Of a stretch of DNA of 5,444 bases, positions 1 through 5,444 are shown one piece after another. The stretch is from assembly GCA_023431245.1 (NCBI GenBank), contig JAEYXO010000220.1, forward strand, positions 1-5,444, in the 5' to 3' direction. Each line of letters begins with the position of its first letter. Within the stretch, counting starts at the first letter, position 1. The notes below the pieces were generated by a model. It saw nothing but the letters and a program-made list of their open reading frames with translations. It had not been told where the DNA came from and made no database searches. Origin of the DNA: Pseudomonadota bacterium (GTDB lineage: Bacteria; Pseudomonadota; Gammaproteobacteria; Burkholderiales; SG8-41). The translations under genes were made by a program, and so were the position numbers.

Positions 1-808
1 ATCTGAACCAGGACTTCAGCCGGTCAACCAACCCCGCGCGGGCCGGAAAGCCCTTCAGCACGCGCACCAGAATAACCGAAACATTGTCACGACCGCCATT
101 GTCATTGGCCTGCTGCACCAGCTGCTCCGCCGCCAGCGGCAGGTTGGCCTGCAGCGAACCCAGCGTCAACTCCATGTCCTCGTCGGTCACCATGTCATTG
201 AGTCCGTCCGAGCACAGCAGGTAGATGTCGCCCGGCAGCACCGGATAGCTGTGGACTTCCGCTTCGACCTCCGGATCGATGCCCACCGCCCGCGTCACCA
301 GGTTCTTGTTCTGCGAATGGCGCGCCTGCTCCCTGGTGATCAGGCCGCTGTCGATCTGCTCCTGCAGCAGCGAATGATCGCGCGTCACCTGCTCCAGCCG
401 GCCCTCCCGGAAACGATAGAGCCTCGAATCGCCGATGTGTCCGACCACCAGCCGGTTGTCGTGCAGCAGCGCAACCACCAGCGTGGTGCCCATGCCCGCG
501 TATTGCGCCTGGTTCTGCGAAGCCTGGAAAATCGCGTTGTTGGCCCGCACCGCATGTTCTCCGACCAGCCGCTCGGCGGCCGCGATGTCAAAATCCTCGC
601 CACGGTCCGCAAGTGCCTTTTTCAGTTCGGCGCTGATCATCGCCACCGCGATGCCGCTGGCCACTTCGCCGGCGTTGTATCCGCCCATGCCGTCGGCCAG
701 CACCGCCAGGCCGGTGGTGGCGTCGGCGGCAATGCTGTCCTCGTTGTGGGAACGCACCATCCCGGGATGGGTAGCCGTCGCAATTTCGATGATGCCGGAA
801 AGATCCAT
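1..808 (-). CDS. PP2C-type Ser/Thr protein phosphatase (3' end cut by window edge)
   Basis: Metal-dependent phosphatase of the PPM/PP2C family (PstP/PrpC-like), expected to remove phosphate from Ser/Thr of the neighbouring kinase and its targets in the cytoplasm. I translated 269 codons from the ATG at 806-808; no stop is reached before base 1, so the C-terminus is missing. Motifs appear in family order: R19 and NED (22-24), DGMGG (39-43) with metal ligand D39, GMGTT (105-109), GDSRLYR (126-132), SDGL (200-203) with D201, and GGRDN (238-242) with D241. The catalytic domain is therefore essentially complete and looks active; only a tail beyond about residue 250 is cut. No signal peptide or membrane segment is seen in the visible part. 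The start is supported by GAGGA seven bases upstream. That site overlaps the TGA of the kinase gene, with 9 nt between the two genes, so coupled translation is likely. Confidence 0.95.
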   Translation of the reverse strand, partial: MDLSGIIEIATATHPGMVRSHNEDSIAADATTGLAVLADGMGGYNAGEVASGIAVAMISAELKKALADRGEDFDIAAAERLVGEHAVRANNAIFQASQNQAQYAGMGTTLVVALLHDNRLVVGHIGDSRLYRFREGRLEQVTRDHSLLQEQIDSGLITREQARHSQNKNLVTRAVGIDPEVEAEVHSYPVLPGDIYLLCSDGLNDMVTDEDMELTLGSLQANLPLAAEQLVQQANDNGGRDNVSVILVRVLKGFPARAGLVDRLKSWFR

Positions 809-814
809 CGCCGG

Positions 815-819
815 TCCTC
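815..819 (-). promoter_or_regulatory. Shine-Dalgarno of the phosphatase gene, overlapping the kinase stop codon
   Basis: On the minus strand the kinase TGA (818-820) runs straight into GGA, giving TGAGGA followed by CCGGCG and the ATG. The GAGGA core lies 6-7 bases from the phosphatase ATG, which fixes that start. It also implies that ribosomes ending on the kinase help start the phosphatase. Confidence 0.7.
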
Positions 820-3385
820 AGGTCGTCGCCGCTGCAGCAGGTTTTTTGGCCGCCAGCGTGCCGAGGCAAAGCCGGATCGCCTTGGCCATCTGCTCGCCGT
901 TCTGGTACCGCTGGTCGGGATCCTTGGCCAGCGCCTTGTTGGTCACCGCGGCCACGCAGGCCGGCAACGCCGGGTTCAGCGTGCGGATGTCGGCATGCGG
1001 TTCATTGGCAATCTTGAACATCAGCTGCGCCATCGATTCCCCCTGGAAAGGCAGCTTGCCGCTGAGCATCTGGTAGAGCGTGACGCCCAGCGAGAACAGG
1101 TCGGAGCGCCCCTCGACCTTCTTGCCGGCCAGCTGCTCCGGCGACATGTAGGACGGCGTGCCGAGCACCATGCCGGTCTTGGTCTTGGAGGAGTCGGTCA
1201 CCCGCGCAATGCCGAAATCCGTCACTTTCGGGGTGTCGCTTTCCGGTTCGTACATGATGTTGGCAGGCTTGATGTCGCGGTGCACGACATTCTGCTGGTG
1301 GGCGTAACCCAGCGCTTCGGCGACCCGGGCGATGATCGACAGCACCTGGGGCACCGGCAGCAGCGCATCGGGCTTGGTGTACGGCACGAGATCCCGCCCC
1401 TTCAGGAATTCCATCGCGATGTAGGCCAGGTCATGCTCTTCGCCCGCGTCGTAGATGGTGACGATGTTCGGGTGGGTCAGGCGGCCCGCGGTTTCCGCCT
1501 CGCGGAAAAAGCGCTCCTTGACCTCGACCAGCTCGTCGCCCTCGAACTCCTGCGACAGGGCCATGGTCTTGATCGCGACCACGCGGCCGATCTTCGGATC
1601 CTTGCCGAGGTAGACAACACCCATCGCGCCCTTGCCGAGCTCCTTTTCCACCTGGTAGCGCCCGAGCATCGGTTTTTCCATGCCGCCGCCCTCGAGCATC
1701 ACGGTGCCGCCGGGATGTCCCTGCGCGCCGCCGAGGATCACGGTCTCCGACAGCGCCTTGGCGCGGGTCAGGCGCTGCTCGAGGTCGCGGAATTTCGGAT
1801 TGAATTCGGCCATGTAGCGGAACACCGACTCGGCCTTGTTGAACTGGCGCTTGCGCTCGAAATCGAGGGCCAGGCTGTAGAGGTTTTCCATCACCGGATC
1901 ATTGAGCGGGCACTGGCGGAACTTGTCCCAGGCCAGGTCCAGCTGGCCCTGGGCCTGGTAGGCGATGCCCAGCATCCGGTTCGACTCCGCGGACTCGGCG
2001 TCCGATTTTTCCTTGCCGCGTTCGGTCACCAGGAAACGCTTGGTGGTCAGTGCGGCATAGCCGACGGCGAGCAGCGCAACCGCGCCCATCAGCTGTATCC
2101 ACATCAGCTGGCTCACCATCAGCCCGAAATGCGCGCCGATCAGCGCGACGCCGATGACGAGACTGATCACCGCGGCAATGCCGGCCTTCAGCCGCGGCAG
2201 CAGCAGGATCAGGTACAGCGCCACGGCGAGGAACACGCCGAGCTGCACCCAGATGCCCCAGGACGGCGCAACGAAAAAGTGCTCGCCGAGGATGCTGGAC
2301 ACGGTATGTGCCAGGGTCAGCACCGGGGCCGTTGCCGGCGATACGGGAGTCACCTGCGCGGAACCCAGGCCGGCCGCCGTGGGACCGATCAGCACGATCT
2401 TGTCCCGGTACTTGGCCACCGGCACCTTGCCGCTGATCACGTCGAAGAACGAATCCACGGAAAACGGAGGACGGCCGTCGCGGTCGGCGTAGAAAAACGT
2501 GTGCATCCGCAGTTCGGGATCGGTGGCCACACGGAGCTTGCCGAGTTGCAGCGCCTGGCCCCAGACCGGCTTGATGTCGGCAACGCCCAGGTTCAGGCTG
2601 CGCGCCGCCACCATCACCGACAGCGCCGGAAATGCCTGGTCGTAGTAGCGCACCAGCAGCGGCTCCGCGCGCACGGCGCCGTCGACATCGATGTCGGCAT
2701 TGAGGTGCCCGATGCTCGCCACCGCCGGTCCGAGTTCGGCCACCGGGTACAGCGGAAACACGCCCGGCGGCGGCAGGGCATCAACCCCCTTCGCCACCGA
2801 CATGCCGCTGTCCAGCACGTAGGTCGGCAGCGGCTTGTCCGGGTTGCCCTGCGGCTCGGCCAGTTGCTGGAACACCATCGGCAGCACCACATTGCCGGCG
2901 GCCTTCATGCTGCCGGCCAGTTTGCGGTCGGTATTGAGGGCATCCTCCGCCTCGGCCAGCACGGCGCCGATCCGGGCCAGTCCCTCGCCGGTCGCGGCCG
3001 CCTTGGGATCGGCGGCGACCTGTGCCGACAGTTCATTGTGCAGGTTCAGCAGTTTCTCGACATACACCAGCCCGGCGTCGCGCTGCGGCTCGAAGAAGAA
3101 GGTGGTGTTGGCGATCACCTTGGCCTGGGCCCCGGCCAGCAGGTCAATCATGCGGGCATGGACGTCCCGCGACCACGGCCAGCGTCCGATGTTGGCGATG
3201 CTGGCATCGTCGATGGCGATCACGGCGATACGATCGGAGGGCGTACGCGTGGCCGCCTGGACACCGAGGTCGTAGGCCTTGCGCTCCAGGCTCTGGATCA
3301 GGTCGCCGCGCGCCGCAACCAGCATCACGACGGCCACGACGAGTCCCAGAAACCAGTCCGCCTTCCAGAAACCCAGCTTTGTCAT
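818..3385 (-). CDS. CHASE2-domain transmembrane Ser/Thr protein kinase (Hanks type)
   Basis: Receptor-like Ser/Thr kinase of 855 residues. Residues about 11-26 form an N-terminal membrane segment. Residues about 30-370 are a CHASE2 extracytoplasmic sensor: DRIAVIAIDDASI near 51-63, then the GRWPWSRDVHARMIDLL block at 67-83, with VLIG at 331-334 near its end. Three membrane segments follow at about 376-396, 400-420 and 425-446. Residues about 465-545 look like two TPR-type helical repeats. The kinase domain spans about 577-840: glycine loop GKGAMGVVY (584-592), VAIK with K606, helix-C E629, HRDIKPAN with catalytic D704 and N709, DFG (723-725), GTPSYMSPE (742-750), D762 and R826. All catalytic residues are present, so it should be active. 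The short Ala/Lys-rich tail has no PASTA repeats. The sensed ligand cannot be read from sequence. No ATG, GTG or TTG was found in frame in the roughly 65 bases upstream of this start, and the next Met (21) would break the first membrane segment. Confidence 0.95.
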   Translation of the reverse strand: MTKLGFWKADWFLGLVVAVVMLVAARGDLIQSLERKAYDLGVQAATRTPSDRIAVIAIDDASIANIGRWPWSRDVHARMIDLLAGAQAKVIANTTFFFEPQRDAGLVYVEKLLNLHNELSAQVAADPKAAATGEGLARIGAVLAEAEDALNTDRKLAGSMKAAGNVVLPMVFQQLAEPQGNPDKPLPTYVLDSGMSVAKGVDALPPPGVFPLYPVAELGPAVASIGHLNADIDVDGAVRAEPLLVRYYDQAFPALSVMVAARSLNLGVADIKPVWGQALQLGKLRVATDPELRMHTFFYADRDGRPPFSVDSFFDVISGKVPVAKYRDKIVLIGPTAAGLGSAQVTPVSPATAPVLTLAHTVSSILGEHFFVAPSWGIWVQLGVFLAVALYLILLLPRLKAGIAAVISLVIGVALIGAHFGLMVSQLMWIQLMGAVALLAVGYAALTTKRFLVTERGKEKSDAESAESNRMLGIAYQAQGQLDLAWDKFRQCPLNDPVMENLYSLALDFERKRQFNKAESVFRYMAEFNPKFRDLEQRLTRAKALSETVILGGAQGHPGGTVMLEGGGMEKPMLGRYQVEKELGKGAMGVVYLGKDPKIGRVVAIKTMALSQEFEGDELVEVKERFFREAETAGRLTHPNIVTIYDAGEEHDLAYIAMEFLKGRDLVPYTKPDALLPVPQVLSIIARVAEALGYAHQQNVVHRDIKPANIMYEPESDTPKVTDFGIARVTDSSKTKTGMVLGTPSYMSPEQLAGKKVEGRSDLFSLGVTLYQMLSGKLPFQGESMAQLMFKIANEPHADIRTLNPALPACVAAVTNKALAKDPDQRYQNGEQMAKAIRLCLGTLAAKKPAAAATT

Positions 3386-3391
3386 CCCTTT
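3386..3391 (-). promoter_or_regulatory. Shine-Dalgarno-like AAAGGG abutting the kinase start
   Basis: AAAGGG lies directly against the ATG at 3383-3385 with no spacer, which is unusually close. The next GGA-like stretch upstream is about 13 bases away. Either initiation here is weak or the real start differs slightly; the protein sequence still supports a start at or very near this ATG. Confidence 0.35.
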
Positions 3392-3621
3392 GCGCCCGTT
3401 CCGTGCCGTTTTTATGTTTGTAGAGAAAGGCTTAACGACGGTGTTTCGCAGATTTTACGATATCCGTTCCTGAAAATTGCTTTTTTTTAAGGACTTAGTG
3501 CAAAACGTCACAGCCGGAATCGGCGCAGCCGACCATCGGTCATGGCTCACCGACCGGCGTACGGCAGATTTGCGAGGGACAGTGCGCAGCTGGGGGCTTC
3601 CTTCGCCCGGAAATTCAAAAG

Positions 3622-3650
3622 ATATCAATAAAAACAAATAGTTATGTAAA
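3622..3650 (-). promoter_or_regulatory. Weak sigma70-like promoter candidate for the kinase-phosphatase unit
   Basis: On the minus strand TTTACA (3645-3650, five of six matches to the -35 consensus) is followed after 17 bases by TGATAT (3622-3627, three of six matches to the -10 consensus). It lies in the AT-rich stretch just after the terminator of the upstream unit and would give a leader of about 230 nt before the kinase ATG. The -10 match is poor and AT-rich DNA gives such matches by chance. Confidence 0.2.
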
Positions 3651-3680
3651 ACAAAAAAGCCACGCAGGTGCGTGGCTTTT
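3651..3680 (-). terminator. Intrinsic terminator of the frc-formyltransferase unit
   Basis: Bases 3655-3665 and 3670-3680 form a perfect 11-bp inverted repeat (AAAAGCCACGC / GCGTGGCTTTT) around a 4-base loop. Read on the minus strand, the GC-rich core GCCACGC/GCGTGGC is followed by six T's, then a G and more T's. On the plus strand only four T's follow before CC, so the terminator is oriented for the minus strand. It begins about 20 nt after the formyltransferase stop codon at 3702-3704, the expected place to end that transcript and insulate the kinase gene. Confidence 0.92.
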
Positions 3681-3701
3681 CCGGGGTCGCGAGGAACTGA
3701 T

Positions 3702-4634
3702 CTAGTTGCCGAGCAAGGCACCCTTGGCCAGGCCGTTGGTGCGCGCAAAATCACCGCCCGACAGTTTCTTGCCATCCTCGCCACGCGCACGCAGCACTTC
3801 GATGAAACCACCCTGGGCCGTGACCTTGAAACTGCCCTCGGTCACCTCGGCCACTTCGCCGATCTTGCCCACCACGTCGCCGAATTTGCGGAACAGGTGT
3901 TTGCGCGCGTCGAAAATCTGCACTTTCTTGCCGTTGAGCGTGGTCCATGCCCCCGGCGCTGGGTTGGTGCCGCGGATCAGGTTGTAGACGAAATCCACAT
4001 GGTTGGCCCACTGGATATGCGCCTCGCCGGCACGGCACCAGCCTTCGTAGCTGGCCTGCGATTCATCCTGCACCGTCTCGCTGTGCTTGCCGGCGTACAC
4101 CAGGTCGGCAGCCTCGAGCATCGCTTTCACGCCCATCGGGAACAGCTTGTTGAAATAGACCTCGCCGATGGTTTCATCGGGGCCGATGTCGCAGGTTTTC
4201 TGCAGGATCACCGGACCTTCGTCGAGGCCTTCGTTGGGGCGGAAGATGGTCAGGCCGGTCTTCGTGTCGCCGCGGATGATCGGCCAGTTGATCGACGACG
4301 GGCCGCGGTACTTCGGCAGCAGCGAGGGATGGTACTGGATGGTGCCCAGCCGCGGCAGGTGGACAAAAGTGTCAGGGGCGAACTGCAGCACATAGGCCAT
4401 CACGCCGATGTCGACGTTCAGCGCCTTCAGCGCGTCATGCGCCTCCGGCACCCGCAGCGACGGGAACTGAAACACCTTGAGGCCGCGCTCTTCCGCGGCA
4501 ATGCGCAGCGGATCGGGTTTTGCGCCCGGCTTCTCGGGCGCGCAGAACACGCCCGCCACCTCGTCCTTGCGCTCGAGAAAGGCCTCGAGCACCGATTTGC
4601 CAAAGTCCTGCTGGCCGATAATCGCGATTTTCAT
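3702..4634 (-). CDS. Folate-dependent formyltransferase / 10-formyl-THF hydrolase-like protein
   Basis: Cytoplasmic enzyme of the formyl-transferase fold, 310 residues, expected to use 10-formyltetrahydrofolate. The N-terminal domain (about 1-180) opens with MKIAIIGQQDFGK and carries the family signature YHPSLLPKYRG (101-111), INWPII (115-120), and GLDEGPVIL (136-144) with catalytic-type D138. H102 is the conserved catalytic His. The usual Asn two residues before it in Met-tRNA formyltransferase is Gln (Q100). The C-terminal domain (about 205-305) includes NLIRGTNPAPGAWT (218-231). By remembered family comparison these features match the N-terminal hydrolase domain of 10-formyl-THF dehydrogenase (ALDH1L1) better than housekeeping Fmt; here it stands alone, with no carrier or aldehyde dehydrogenase domain. 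I chose the ATG at 4632-4634 over the one two codons upstream because AGAGG is six bases from it and touches the other. It lies 18 nt after the frc stop. Whether it hydrolyses or transfers the formyl group is not settled by sequence. Confidence 0.88.
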   Translation of the reverse strand: MKIAIIGQQDFGKSVLEAFLERKDEVAGVFCAPEKPGAKPDPLRIAAEERGLKVFQFPSLRVPEAHDALKALNVDIGVMAYVLQFAPDTFVHLPRLGTIQYHPSLLPKYRGPSSINWPIIRGDTKTGLTIFRPNEGLDEGPVILQKTCDIGPDETIGEVYFNKLFPMGVKAMLEAADLVYAGKHSETVQDESQASYEGWCRAGEAHIQWANHVDFVYNLIRGTNPAPGAWTTLNGKKVQIFDARKHLFRKFGDVVGKIGEVAEVTEGSFKVTAQGGFIEVLRARGEDGKKLSGGDFARTNGLAKGALLGN

Positions 4635-4640
4635 GTGCAT

Positions 4641-4645
4641 CCTCT
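4641..4645 (-). promoter_or_regulatory. Shine-Dalgarno that decides the formyltransferase start
   Basis: AGAGG on the minus strand is followed by ATGCACATG. The first ATG has no spacer from the site, while the second has six bases, which is close to the usual distance. The second also gives the conserved MKIAIIG N-terminus, so the second ATG is preferred. Confidence 0.7.
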
Positions 4646-4652
4646 GCCGGAA

Positions 4653-5444
4653 TTATTTCTTTTTCGGCGGCGCGCTGAACGCACCGGCGGTTTTCAGTTT
4701 TTCGATCTGCGCGGCATCGTAGCCGAGCACCTCCTTCAGCACCTCGTCGGTGTGCTCGCCCAGCAGCGGCGAACGCCGGATCACCGCCGGCGACTCCGAA
4801 AGCTTGATCGGCATGCCGACGTTGTACCACTTGCCGCGCTGCGGATGGTCGAGTTCGACATACATGTCGCGGCCGCGCACGTGTTCGTCGTTGGCCAGGT
4901 CTTCCGTCGACATGATCGGGCCGCAGGGCACGTCCAGCGGGTTGAGGATGGCCATGAACTCGCGCTTGGTGTGCTTCGAGGCGAATTTCGTGATCAGCGC
5001 CCACATCTCGCCCTGGTTCTTGCGCCGCTCGCCGATGGTCGCGAATTTCGGGTCGGTGGCCAGATCAGGCATGCCGAGGGCGGGACCGATGCGTTTGGCG
5101 AGCGCATCCCACACCGCCTCCTGCACCACGACATAGATGAAGTCATTGGGGCCTCCGGGCTTGCACTGGATGGCATTGCCGAGCTGCCCGCCGCCGGAAT
5201 CATTGCCGGCACGCGGGGTGGCGCCCATGCCCTGGTGCGTCGGCACGGAATACTCCGACAGTCCGCCGCGGGTCAGGCGCTGGTGGTCGCGCCACTTGAC
5301 GCGGCAGAGGTTCATCACGCCGTCCATCATCGCCACCTCGACGTACTGGCCCTTGCCGGTGCGGTTGGCCTGGTGCAGCGCCGCCAGCAGGCCGATCGCG
5401 AGGTGAAGTCCGGTGCCCGAGTCGCCGATCTGCGCGCCGGTGAC
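4653..5444 (-). CDS. frc: Formyl-CoA:oxalate CoA-transferase, class III CoA-transferase (5' end cut by window edge)
   Basis: Class III (CaiB/BaiF) CoA-transferase that would move CoA from formyl-CoA to oxalate, giving formate and oxalyl-CoA. The last 263 codons are visible, ending in TAA at 4653-4655. The visible protein begins VTGAQIGDSGTG, and its eighth residue (codon 5421-5423) is the Asp that matches the catalytic Asp169 of Oxalobacter formigenes Frc. MMDGVMNLCRVKWRDHQRL follows about 30 residues later and closely matches the known Frc block MQDAVLNL..K.RDQQRL. Visible residues 84-87, coded by 5184-5195, are GGGQ, matching the flexible glycine loop that gates the Frc active site. VPCGPIMS and SPLLGEHTDEVLKE near the C-terminus are also family blocks. 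Frc is about 428 residues, so roughly 165 N-terminal residues are missing, including the region of the substrate-selecting Trp48. A related CoA-transferase with another acid substrate is therefore possible. The tail PPKKK is a short Lys-rich extension. Confidence 0.88.
   Translation of the reverse strand, partial: VTGAQIGDSGTGLHLAIGLLAALHQANRTGKGQYVEVAMMDGVMNLCRVKWRDHQRLTRGGLSEYSVPTHQGMGATPRAGNDSGGGQLGNAIQCKPGGPNDFIYVVVQEAVWDALAKRIGPALGMPDLATDPKFATIGERRKNQGEMWALITKFASKHTKREFMAILNPLDVPCGPIMSTEDLANDEHVRGRDMYVELDHPQRGKWYNVGMPIKLSESPAVIRRSPLLGEHTDEVLKEVLGYDAAQIEKLKTAGAFSAPPKKK

Larger units (their letters stand above)
3386..3654. other. Intergenic region upstream of the kinase gene
   Basis: No convincing gene is seen here. 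The part nearest the terminator (about 3610-3654) is AT-rich, unlike the flanking genes. The part at 3500-3600 is GC-rich and holds only short imperfect inverted repeats, such as TCGGT and ACCGA separated by 8 bases near 3535-3552. A run of eight T's (plus strand) occurs at 3481-3488. This region should contain the promoter and leader of the kinase-phosphatase unit. Confidence 0.6.

Noticed and set aside
251..3490. A 1079-codon plus-strand open frame antisense to the phosphatase and kinase genes.
   Set aside because: Its product is rich in His, Arg, Gln and Gly with no recognisable domain, as expected for the opposite strand of a GC-biased gene. The minus-strand frames have full, ordered PP2C and kinase motifs, so this is a shadow of them.
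3490..3515. A possible sigma54-type promoter (CTGTGACGTTTTGCA on the minus strand).
   Set aside because: The GG dinucleotide required at -24 is absent, so only the TTGC-like half is matched.
3455..3811. A 118-codon minus-strand open frame spanning the intergenic region and the end of the formyltransferase gene.
   Set aside because: It runs through the terminator hairpin, overlaps the formyltransferase in another frame, and its Arg/Ser/Cys-rich product shows no motif.
4638..4640. The upstream ATG as start of the formyltransferase (adds Met-His).
   Set aside because: The AGAGG site touches this ATG, while it is correctly spaced from the ATG at 4632-4634, which also gives the family's usual MKIA N-terminus.
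4435..5004. A 189-codon minus-strand open frame across the frc/formyltransferase junction.
   Set aside because: It is out of frame with both well-supported genes and its Arg/Ala/Gly-rich product has no family features.
5334..5336. A GTG start for the CoA-transferase at this position.
   Set aside because: The frame continues open to the window edge and codes for the conserved GDSGTG catalytic segment, so the GTG is an internal Val codon.

Overview
The window carries four protein genes, all read from the minus strand, so transcription runs from high to low coordinates. High GC content, strong third-position GC bias and the gene families suggest a proteobacterium, most likely a betaproteobacterium (Burkholderiales, Rhodocyclales or similar). 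That lineage is an inference from remembered protein similarity, not a search.

Right part (about 3650-5444): a one-carbon/CoA unit. The 3' 263 codons of a formyl-CoA:oxalate CoA-transferase gene (frc-like; 5' end outside the window) are followed after 18 nt by a complete 310-codon folate-dependent formyltransferase/hydrolase gene. This second protein resembles the N-terminal hydrolase domain of 10-formyltetrahydrofolate dehydrogenase more than ordinary Met-tRNA formyltransferase. The unit closes with an intrinsic terminator, a perfect 11-bp stem followed by a T-rich tract on the minus strand. The pair suggests oxalate/formyl-CoA metabolism linked to the folate C1 pool.

Middle (3386-3701): a 316-nt intergenic region that is AT-rich next to the terminator. 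It should hold the promoter of the next unit. Only a weak promoter candidate is visible.

Left part (1-3385): a signalling unit. A complete 855-codon membrane receptor-type Ser/Thr kinase has an N-terminal membrane segment, an extracytoplasmic CHASE2 sensor, three membrane segments, a TPR-like linker and a C-terminal Hanks-type kinase. A PP2C-type phosphatase follows after a 9-nt gap, and its Shine-Dalgarno overlaps the kinase stop codon. The phosphatase runs off the left edge without a stop. Kinase and phosphatase probably form an antagonistic, translationally coupled pair.

No RNA genes, insertion sequences, CRISPR arrays or phage genes were recognised. A very long plus-strand open frame (251-3490) is judged to be an antisense artefact. 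I saw no clear evidence of a wholly new system; the points most worth a second look are the formyltransferase active-site variant beside frc and the architecture of the kinase.
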